Of a stretch of 7,428 nt of DNA, positions 1 to 5,229 are shown piece after piece. The number at the start of each line of letters is the position of its first letter. Positions within the stretch are counted from its first letter, which is position 1. This stretch comes from Rhodocyclales bacterium. Its GTDB lineage: Bacteria > Pseudomonadota > Gammaproteobacteria > Burkholderiales > Rhodocyclaceae. Location of the stretch: assembly GCA_021286885.1 (NCBI GenBank), contig JAJTBM010000143.1, positions 1 to 7,428 on the forward strand. Direction: 5' to 3'. Position numbers and translations under genes: made by a program. The notes below the pieces were generated by a model, which was not told the origin of the DNA, searched no databases, and worked only from the letters and a program-made list of their open reading frames with translations.

Positions 1-63
1 TGCCGCAATTTGTCACCCGCTGCCTTAAAAGGGATGTACGCCCTGAAAATTTGGGCTTCTGTA

Positions 64-80
64 GGAAAATGTAATTTTCC
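64..80. promoter_or_regulatory. 17-bp AT-rich inverted repeat, candidate activator site
   Basis: GGAAAATGTAATTTTCC is a perfect 7-bp inverted repeat around a 3-bp spacer. Its centre lies about 130 bp upstream of the -24 element of the sigma-54-like promoter at 202-217. Enhancer sites for sigma-54 activators commonly lie roughly 80-200 bp upstream. Binding by PrsR, encoded in this cluster, is an inference; I know of no established PrsR consensus to compare with. The repeat could instead be an operator for another factor or belong to an upstream gene. Confidence 0.35.
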
Positions 81-96
81 CGTGACGCGCTTCACA
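81..96. promoter_or_regulatory. CRP-like inverted repeat
   Basis: CGTGACGCGCTTCACA matches the classical CRP-family pattern TGTGA-N6-TCACA at 9 of 10 defined positions, with a C in place of the first T. It directly abuts the AT-rich inverted repeat ending at 80. A CRP/Clp/Vfr-like regulator is one plausible binder, which would link the cluster to cyclic-nucleotide or global control. The site could also serve an unseen divergent gene. A single match of this length can arise by chance. Confidence 0.3.
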
Positions 97-201
97 TGCA
101 CCCCGGGAGGTGTCCGTTATCGTTCAGGCCGACGGTTCAATCCATTTGCCGGGGTGTGTCTGACGCTCGGCAAGGTTTCAGGACTGGGGTTTGTGGCGGT
201 A

Positions 202-217
202 TGGCTCAGACCTTGCA
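202..217 (+). promoter_or_regulatory. Sigma-54 (RpoN) promoter candidate
   Basis: TGGCTCAGACCTTGCA fits the sigma-54 consensus TGGCACG-N4-TTGCA. The invariant GG is at 203-204 and GC at 215-216, with the required 10-bp spacing. The -12 half TTGCA is perfect; the -24 half differs at two less conserved positions (TGGCTCA). Transcription would start near 228, leaving a leader of about 60 nt before the ATG at 288. The cluster encodes its own sigma-54 activator, PrsR, which makes autoregulation plausible. The match is by eye, without scoring against background. Confidence 0.5.
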
Positions 218-231
218 CGGCCCCAGGCCGT
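217..231. promoter_or_regulatory. GC-rich inverted repeat over the predicted start site
   Basis: ACGGCCCCAGGCCGT has perfect 6-bp arms (217-222 and 226-231) around CCA. It begins at the last base of the sigma-54 -12 element and covers the predicted transcription start near 228. If transcription starts there, the 5' arm is not transcribed, so a DNA operator role would fit better than an RNA hairpin. It could be a chance repeat in GC-rich DNA. Confidence 0.25.
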
Positions 232-287
232 TGTCCTCCGATTCACTTGGCACGGGCAGTTGTCCGCAACGACAGCCGAGGTCTGAA

Positions 288-1673
288 ATGCTGAAATTGT
301 TCAATCACTACGTTCCCTCGAATACGCTCGTCAAGCTGCTGTTTGATGCGCTGCTGCTCTCTGCAGCCGTAATCGGGGTGTTTTATTGGGACGTCCGCAT
401 GGATCTGGAAGCCCTGCGGATCGTCGTACCCTCAGCTTTTGTGTTCGCGCTGACGATGATGGCCTTGAACGGTGCTTTGGGCTTGTACCAGAGTGCGTGC
501 GGGCGAGGCATCAAGGAAACCCTGATGCGCATCGCGATGCTGATTGCCCTCAGCGTGCCAGTGGCCTACGGGATTTTTCAGGTTCTGCCCTGGAATGAAA
601 TGACCCATCAGGCCCTGGAAATCAACGTGATTCTTCTGCTGGGGTTCGTGGTCTCGGCCCGGGGTTTGTCCCTGCGCCGGGCCGGGAGTGGTCTGTTTGT
701 GAAGCGAATTATGGTGATCGGCACGGGTGCCGATGCAATGGCGGTGGATGCAGCCCTCAACGATGCGGCCAATCCGGGCCTGCAGATGGTGGGCTTCTAT
801 CAAGCCGGCTCGGTGGATGAGCAGTGCGTGGATACCAAGCGCATCCTGCGCACCGAAGGCAGCCTGCTGGAAGTTGCACGCAAGCTCCAGGTGAATGAAA
901 TCATCGTGGCTGTTAAAGAGCGCCGTGGTGGTGTGCTGCCCCTGCGCGAACTGCTGGACTGCAAGTTGGCGGGGGTCAAGGTCTGCGATCTCTCCACCTT
1001 CTTTGAACGCGTTCAGGGGCAGGTGCGGGTGGAGTCCCTCAAGGCCAGCTGGCTGATTTATGGCGAAGGCTTCCGCCAGGGCTGGATGCGCACGGCGGTC
1101 AAGCGAGTGTTCGACATCATCTGCTCCCTGGGGCTGCTGATTCTGGCCTCCCCCATCATGCTACTGGCGGCCCTGATGATCGTGCTCGAAGACGGTGCCC
1201 CGGTGTTCTACCGCCAGGAGCGGGTGGGGCTGGGCGGTCGGTTGTTCAAGGTCACCAAGTTCCGCAGCATGCGCCGCGACGCAGAGCGCGACGGCAAGCC
1301 TCGTTGGGCCAGTGCCAACGATGACCGGGTGACCCGTACGGGCCGCATCATGCGCAAGACCCGGATCGACGAACTGCCCCAGCTGTTCAATGTGCTGCGT
1401 GGTGACATGAGCTTGGTGGGGCCCCGCCCCGAGCGCCCCTACTTTGTGGATCAGCTCACCCAGGAAATCCCGTTTTACGCCGTGCGCCACAGCGTCAAGC
1501 CCGGTGTGACCGGCTGGGCCCAGGTGCGCTACCAGTACGGTGCTTCGGTGGATGATGCGATCAACAAGCTCCAGTACGACCTTTATTACGTCAAGAACCA
1601 CACCCTTTTCCTGGATACGGTGGTGTTGTTTGAAACCGTCCGTGTGGTGCTGACTGGCGACGGCGCACACTGA
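288..1673 (+). CDS. PEP-CTERM/XrtA-associated polyprenyl-phosphate sugar-1-phosphate transferase
   Basis: Predicted inner-membrane enzyme of 461 aa that moves a sugar-1-phosphate from a nucleotide sugar onto undecaprenyl phosphate, the first step of exopolysaccharide repeat-unit assembly. The N-terminal half (about residues 14-125) holds several hydrophobic segments. A nucleotide-binding-like fold follows, with VIGTGADA near 143-150, then a membrane segment near 278-300. The catalytic bacterial sugar transferase domain shows KRVFDI (272-277), FYRQERVG (307-314), KFRSMR (324-329), DELPQL (361-366, containing the Asp-Glu catalytic dyad of the family), SLVGPRPE (375-382) and KPGVTGWAQV (404-413). 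The start at 288 is preceded by CGAGG at 277-281, and MLKLFNHYVP is typical of the N-terminus of the EpsB-like PEP-CTERM family (TIGR03013). The frame is open 64 codons further upstream to an ATG at 96, but that extension looks non-coding and crosses the promoter candidate. The sugar substrate cannot be read from sequence. Confidence 0.93.
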   Translation: MLKLFNHYVPSNTLVKLLFDALLLSAAVIGVFYWDVRMDLEALRIVVPSAFVFALTMMALNGALGLYQSACGRGIKETLMRIAMLIALSVPVAYGIFQVLPWNEMTHQALEINVILLLGFVVSARGLSLRRAGSGLFVKRIMVIGTGADAMAVDAALNDAANPGLQMVGFYQAGSVDEQCVDTKRILRTEGSLLEVARKLQVNEIIVAVKERRGGVLPLRELLDCKLAGVKVCDLSTFFERVQGQVRVESLKASWLIYGEGFRQGWMRTAVKRVFDIICSLGLLILASPIMLLAALMIVLEDGAPVFYRQERVGLGGRLFKVTKFRSMRRDAERDGKPRWASANDDRVTRTGRIMRKTRIDELPQLFNVLRGDMSLVGPRPERPYFVDQLTQEIPFYAVRHSVKPGVTGWAQVRYQYGASVDDAINKLQYDLYYVKNHTLFLDTVVLFETVRVVLTGDGAH

Positions 1674-1709
1674 TATACGGCCCGAGCCCGTTCGCGTTCG
1701 ATCCCACCC

Positions 1710-1729
1710 CCCTCTCTCCGGAGAGGGGG
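1710..1729 (+). repeat. Intergenic hairpin 1 (C-run/G-run palindrome)
   Basis: The arm starting CCCTCTCT at 1710 pairs with the arm AGAGGGGG ending at 1729, giving 8 base pairs around a CCGG loop. One pair (1713 with 1726) is T-G, which is stable only in + strand RNA. No T-run follows, so this is not a standard intrinsic terminator. It resembles the CCCTCTCC/GGAGAGGG dispersed intergenic repeats seen in many proteobacterial genomes. It could limit read-through or protect the upstream message from 3' decay. Confidence 0.5.
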
Positions 1730-1730
1730 C

Positions 1731-1754
1731 GGTAGCCGGAGGCCTCTGGCTGCC
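1731..1754 (+). repeat. Intergenic hairpin 2, just upstream of the prsK ribosome-binding site
   Basis: GGTAGCCGGA (1731-1740) pairs with TCTGGCTGCC (1745-1754) around a GGCC loop: 10 pairs, two of them G-U when read as + strand RNA (1733 with 1752, 1738 with 1747). It starts one base after hairpin 1 and ends six bases before the AAGG of prsK. The wobble pairs suggest a structure that works as RNA in the direction of the operon. A segment of hairpin 1 (1716-1721, CTCCGG) can pair instead with 1736-1741 (CCGGAG), so the two stems could compete. Confidence 0.45.
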
Positions 1755-1769
1755 TTCCCCAAGGCCCTG

Positions 1770-3854
1770 ATGGAATTCATCCTTTCCCAAGTCTCCGTCT
1801 GGAGCTACGCCTTCGCAGCCCTGTTCCATGGGCTGTTTACCGTTTACCTGCTGGTGGCCTGGCGGCGGCATGCACGCGGGGGCTTCCTGATCCTGGCAAC
1901 CCTCGCCAGCACGCTGTGGGCGGTGTCCAATTGGTGGTTTGCGGTTTCAGGCCAGTCCTGGCTGTTTCATGTGGCGAACGGCTTTGATGAGCTGCGTTTG
2001 GCGGCCTGGTTTGGTTTTCTGGTCATGCTGCTTATGCACCAGGATAAACAAGCCGATTCGGGGGAGCTTCCCGCCTGGCCGCTGCCCTTGAGCATGCTGA
2101 TTTCCTGCGTGGGTTTGCTCGCAGTTATCTGTTTTGCGCTGGAAATCTCGGTGTACGACACACCTCTGCGTACCTGGGCAGGGGCATCCATGCTGATTTC
2201 CGTGTTTGGCCTGGTGCTGTTGGAGCAGTTTTATCGCTCGGTGTCGGATTTGTCGCGTTGGGGAGTCAAACCCCTGACCATCGGTTTGGCCGGACTGTTT
2301 GCATTTGATGTGTATCTGTACTCCGATACCCTGCTGTTCAGCCGTATTCATCCGACCATCTGGAGCGTGCGCGGGTTTGCCCACTCCCTAGCCATTCCGC
2401 TCGTGGCACTGTCGGCTTCTCGAAATCCTGACTGGACTTTCCGCATCTTTGTCTCCCGTGACGTGGTGTTCCACTCCACCGCCATGGCCAGCTCAGGTCT
2501 CTACTTGCTCCTGTTGTCTGGCGCTGGGTATTACATGCGCTATTTTGGTGGGGACTGGGGGCAGGCCCTTCAATTGGCCTTTTTGTTTGGGGGCGTGCTG
2601 CTGCTGGGGGTGGTGCTGTTTTCTGGTGCCTACCGGGCGCGGCTCAAGGTTTGGTTGGCCAAGCATTTTTTTGCCTATCGGTATGACTATCGGCGTGAAT
2701 GGCTCAATACCACCCAGGCTTTATCCGGGGCCAGTGATGGCCTGGGGATGGGCGAGTCCGTCCTGAAGATGCTGGCGGATCTGGTGGAAAGCCCCGGTGG
2801 TGGCGTCTGGCTGCGGGATGCAAATGGGGTCTACAGCCAGCAGGCACGCTTGAACATGCCCCATTCCGGTGTGCAGGAGCATGAGCACAGCCCGTTCATT
2901 CGGTTCATGTTGACCCGGGAATGGGTCATGAATCTTGAAGAGATGCGTGCAGGGCATCGGGCGGTGGAGGATGTGGTCTGGCCAGAATGGGTGGCGGAAA
3001 TGGACGAAGTCTGGCTCATCGTGCCTTTGATCGCCGCGGGTGGCTTGGCTGGCTTTGTGGTGCTCCTGAGCCCCCGGACGCCCGTAGATGTGAACTGGGA
3101 GGTGCTGGATCTGCTCAAAATGGCCGGGCGTCAGGCCGCCAGCTATTTTGCCCGGATGCAGGCCGCTGAGGCGCTTTTGGAGGCGCGCAAGTTTGACGCC
3201 TTCAATCGCATGTCGGCCTTCGTGGTGCACGATCTCAAGAACTTGGTGGCCCAGCTCTCGCTGATGCTGCGTAACGCCGAGCGTCACAAGGATAACCCCG
3301 AGTTTCAGGCTGACATGCTCGATACCGTGCGCCATGTGGAAAACCGGATGCGCGGGTTGATGGCTCAGTTGATGGAAAAAACTCCCATCAACCAGCGTCG
3401 CCCTGTCCATCTTCACCCCTTGCTGGAGCATCTGGTGCATGCCCGCCGACATTATCTGCCCCGTCCCCGGTTGGATGAGGTCGTGATGGACTTGACTGTA
3501 TTGGCACACCCGGAGCGCCTGGAACGAATACTTGGTCACATAGTGCAAAATGCACTCGATGCCACTCCTGAGCATGGTAGTGTTTCAGTAAGCCTTTCCG
3601 GTGACGTTAACAAGGCATGCATTACTGTGCTGGACACCGGATGTGGCATGTCTCCCGCCTTCATCAGAGACCAGCTCTTCAAGCCTTTTCAGACAACCAA
3701 GGCGAGTGGCATGGGGATTGGTGCGTATGAGGTGCAGCAGTACATCCGTGAACTTGGCGGTGAACTCCATGTGGAAAGCGCGGTTGGTGCTGGCACCCGT
3801 TTCCAGATCTGCATCCCTCTAGCCCCCGACAACTCGCCGCGTGACACCGCATAA
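1770..3854 (+). CDS. prsK: PrsK, XrtA/PEP-CTERM system membrane histidine kinase
   Basis: Sensor histidine kinase of 694 aa, predicted partner of PrsR and regulator of PEP-CTERM/EPS functions. The N-terminal part (about residues 9-287) contains roughly nine hydrophobic segments with short connections and no sizeable periplasmic domain, so the signal is probably sensed in or near the membrane. The segment DWTFRIFVSRDVVFHS (221-236) is typical of this family. A cytoplasmic GAF-like region spans about 310-460. The kinase core has AFVVHDLKNLVAQL with the likely phospho-acceptor His487, the N-box QNALDATP (Asn594), the G1 box DTGCGM (622-627), the F-box LFKPFQTTK (636-644) and the G2 box GMGIG (647-651). 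All ATP-binding motifs appear intact. The length is close to the usual size for TIGR02916. AAGG at 1761-1764 lies five bases before the ATG. The gene sits 96 bp after the transferase gene and 9 bp before prsR, in the same operon. The signal it detects is unknown. Confidence 0.95.
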   Translation: MEFILSQVSVWSYAFAALFHGLFTVYLLVAWRRHARGGFLILATLASTLWAVSNWWFAVSGQSWLFHVANGFDELRLAAWFGFLVMLLMHQDKQADSGELPAWPLPLSMLISCVGLLAVICFALEISVYDTPLRTWAGASMLISVFGLVLLEQFYRSVSDLSRWGVKPLTIGLAGLFAFDVYLYSDTLLFSRIHPTIWSVRGFAHSLAIPLVALSASRNPDWTFRIFVSRDVVFHSTAMASSGLYLLLLSGAGYYMRYFGGDWGQALQLAFLFGGVLLLGVVLFSGAYRARLKVWLAKHFFAYRYDYRREWLNTTQALSGASDGLGMGESVLKMLADLVESPGGGVWLRDANGVYSQQARLNMPHSGVQEHEHSPFIRFMLTREWVMNLEEMRAGHRAVEDVVWPEWVAEMDEVWLIVPLIAAGGLAGFVVLLSPRTPVDVNWEVLDLLKMAGRQAASYFARMQAAEALLEARKFDAFNRMSAFVVHDLKNLVAQLSLMLRNAERHKDNPEFQADMLDTVRHVENRMRGLMAQLMEKTPINQRRPVHLHPLLEHLVHARRHYLPRPRLDEVVMDLTVLAHPERLERILGHIVQNALDATPEHGSVSVSLSGDVNKACITVLDTGCGMSPAFIRDQLFKPFQTTKASGMGIGAYEVQQYIRELGGELHVESAVGAGTRFQICIPLAPDNSPRDTA

Positions 3855-3863
3855 TCCCAAGCC

Positions 3864-5225
3864 ATGAGCGATAAACGCAGGACCCTTCTGGTCGTGGAGG
3901 ATGATCCCGCCCTCCAGAAACAGATGCGCTGGGCCTTTGATCAATACGAAACTGTTGTAGCCAGCAATCGGGAAGAAGCCATTGCCCAACTGCGGCGCCA
4001 TGAGCCCGCTGTGGTTACCATGGATCTGGGGTTGCCCCCGGCCGAAGATGACGTAACCGAAGGGTTTCAACTCCTTGGGGAAATGCTCGCCTTGGCCCCC
4101 GATACCAAGGTGATCGTCCTGACTGGTCAGCATGACCGCGACAATGCCGTGCGTGCCGTCGGGATGGGCGCTTACGATTTCTTTGCCAAGCCCTTTGAGC
4201 CGGATCTGCTGCTGCTGACCATCGACCGGGCCTTTCGCCTCTACGATCTCCAGCAGGATAACCGCCGTCTCAAGGTTCAGCAGGGGAGCGCCCTTGCCGG
4301 GGTCATCACCCGGGATGCCGGCATGTTGCGTGTCTGCCGACTGATCGAAAAAGTCGCCTCAGCGGGCGTGACGGTTATGTTGCTGGGTGAGAGTGGTACC
4401 GGCAAGGAAGTGCTGGCCCGGGGCGTGCATGAGCTGTCCCCGCGCCGTAATGAGCGTTTCGTGGCGATCAACTGCGCGGCCATTCCCGAAAATCTGCTCG
4501 AAAGCGAGCTGTTCGGGCATGAAAAGGGCGCATTTACCGGCGCCGTCAAACAAACGCTGGGCAAGATCGAGGTCGCCAACAAGGGCACTTTGTTCCTGGA
4601 CGAAATCGGTGACCTGCCTCAGCCGCTTCAGGCCAAACTCCTACGCTTCCTGCAGGAACGTGTGATTGAGCGCATTGGTGGGCGGGAGGAAATCCCGGTG
4701 GATGTGCGCATTGTCTGTGCAACCCACCAAGATCTGAAAAGCCTCATCCAGGCGGGCCGTTTTCGGGAGGATCTGTACTACCGTCTGGCCGAAATCGTGG
4801 TCGAGATTCCTCCCCTGCGCGACCGGGAGGGCGATGCGGTGCTGCTTGCCCATGCGTTTGCCCAGCGTTTTGCATCCCAGAACGGGCGCGGAACCATGTC
4901 GCTGACGGATGATGCATTGCAGTGTATCGAAACCCATCGCTGGCCAGGTAATATTCGGGAGCTTGAAAATTCGATCAAGCGCGCCGTCATAATGGCGGAT
5001 GGTTCGTGCATAACGCCTGAGGACATCGGAATCTTCCCCAAGGGGGACGAGGCGTTGGCGTCCCTGAACCTGCGGGTCGTGCGCGAGGAGGCCGAGCGCC
5101 GCGCGGTGGTGCGTGTGATGGCCCGAGTGAATGGCAACGTGGCACGCGCAGCTGAGGTTCTCGGGATCAGCCGGCCCACCCTGTACGATCTGATGAACCG
5201 ATTTGGACTGAAGAAAGAGATTTGA
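3864..5225 (+). CDS. prsR: PrsR, PEP-CTERM system sigma-54-dependent response regulator
   Basis: NtrC-type transcriptional activator of 453 aa, cognate to PrsK. The receiver domain (about 6-120) has the acidic pocket Asp13/Asp14, phospho-acceptor Asp54 in TMDLGLPP, Thr87 and Lys109. The AAA+ domain (about 146-378) has Walker A GESGTGKE (175-182), the sigma-54 contact loop GAFTGA (222-227), Walker B LFLDEIGD (243-250) and the WPGNIRELEN motif (360-369). A Fis-type helix-turn-helix lies at about 422-449 (NVARAAEVLGISRPTLYDLM). Every motif needed for ATP-driven opening of sigma-54 RNA polymerase is present, so it should be a true activator. The family is TIGR02915. The start follows the prsK stop by 9 bp and has no clear Shine-Dalgarno sequence (bases 3855-3863 read TCCCAAGCC), which suggests translation coupled to prsK. 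Likely targets are PEP-CTERM protein genes and possibly this cluster itself. Confidence 0.95.
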   Translation: MSDKRRTLLVVEDDPALQKQMRWAFDQYETVVASNREEAIAQLRRHEPAVVTMDLGLPPAEDDVTEGFQLLGEMLALAPDTKVIVLTGQHDRDNAVRAVGMGAYDFFAKPFEPDLLLLTIDRAFRLYDLQQDNRRLKVQQGSALAGVITRDAGMLRVCRLIEKVASAGVTVMLLGESGTGKEVLARGVHELSPRRNERFVAINCAAIPENLLESELFGHEKGAFTGAVKQTLGKIEVANKGTLFLDEIGDLPQPLQAKLLRFLQERVIERIGGREEIPVDVRIVCATHQDLKSLIQAGRFREDLYYRLAEIVVEIPPLRDREGDAVLLAHAFAQRFASQNGRGTMSLTDDALQCIETHRWPGNIRELENSIKRAVIMADGSCITPEDIGIFPKGDEALASLNLRVVREEAERRAVVRVMARVNGNVARAAEVLGISRPTLYDLMNRFGLKKEI

Positions 5226-5229
5226 CGTG
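5212..5229 (+). promoter_or_regulatory. Ribosome-binding site and GTG start of prsT
   Basis: A purine-rich stretch AGAAAGAGA at 5212-5220, inside the last codons of prsR, lies about seven bases before the GTG at 5227. The prsR stop TGA (5223-5225) is separated from this GTG by one base. No ATG gives a full signal peptide in this frame: the first in-frame ATG (5344) lies beyond the lipobox, so the GTG is the best start. The arrangement points to coupled translation of prsR and prsT. Confidence 0.65.

Larger units (their letters stand above)
1..287 (+). other. Upstream non-coding control region of the gene cluster
   Basis: I see no convincing gene here. Two forward frames stay open through most of the stretch, one continuous with the downstream glycosyltransferase frame, but their translations are rich in Cys, Pro and Arg and resemble no protein I recognise. 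The downstream gene has a much better start at 288. The stretch does carry several candidate control elements, listed separately: inverted repeats at 64-80 and 81-96, a sigma-54-like promoter at 202-217 and an inverted repeat at 217-231. A short open frame ending in TAA at 26-28 could be the tail of an upstream gene, but too little is visible to say. Confidence 0.6.

Noticed and set aside
10..38. Possible sigma-70 promoter (TTGTCA, then GATGTA)
   Set aside because: The -10 half is a poor match and the start would leave a leader of more than 200 nt; not better than chance.
136..148. IHF-like sequence TTCAATCCATTTG between the upstream dyads and the sigma-54 promoter
   Set aside because: An IHF site would be expected there, but this differs from the consensus WATCAANNNNTTR at too many positions to support a call.
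248..263. A second sigma-54-like element, TGGCACG followed by TTGT
   Set aside because: The -24 half is perfect, but the halves are separated by five rather than four bases and the -12 half lacks the C of the invariant GC. Sigma-54 spacing is strict, and the start would fall only about 14 nt before the ATG.
96..287. In-frame N-terminal extension of the transferase from an ATG at 96
   Set aside because: The extra 64 residues look non-coding, include the promoter candidate and do not match the family, whose N-terminus fits the start at 288 with its ribosome-binding site.
3502..3517. TGGCACA-N4-GAGC inside prsK, resembling a sigma-54 promoter
   Set aside because: It keeps the GG-N10-GC spacing but has a poor -12 half (GAGC), and it sits inside a coding region about 350 bp from the next start; most likely chance.
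2721..3575. Long open reading frame on the minus strand opposite prsK
   Set aside because: It lies wholly opposite a clearly coding gene with intact motifs; its translation is His- and Gln-rich and shows no recognisable domain, typical of an antisense shadow in GC-rich DNA.
3707..3722. TGGCATG-N4-TTGG in the 3' part of prsK
   Set aside because: The -12 half lacks the invariant GC, and the bases encode the conserved G2 box of the kinase, which explains the sequence.
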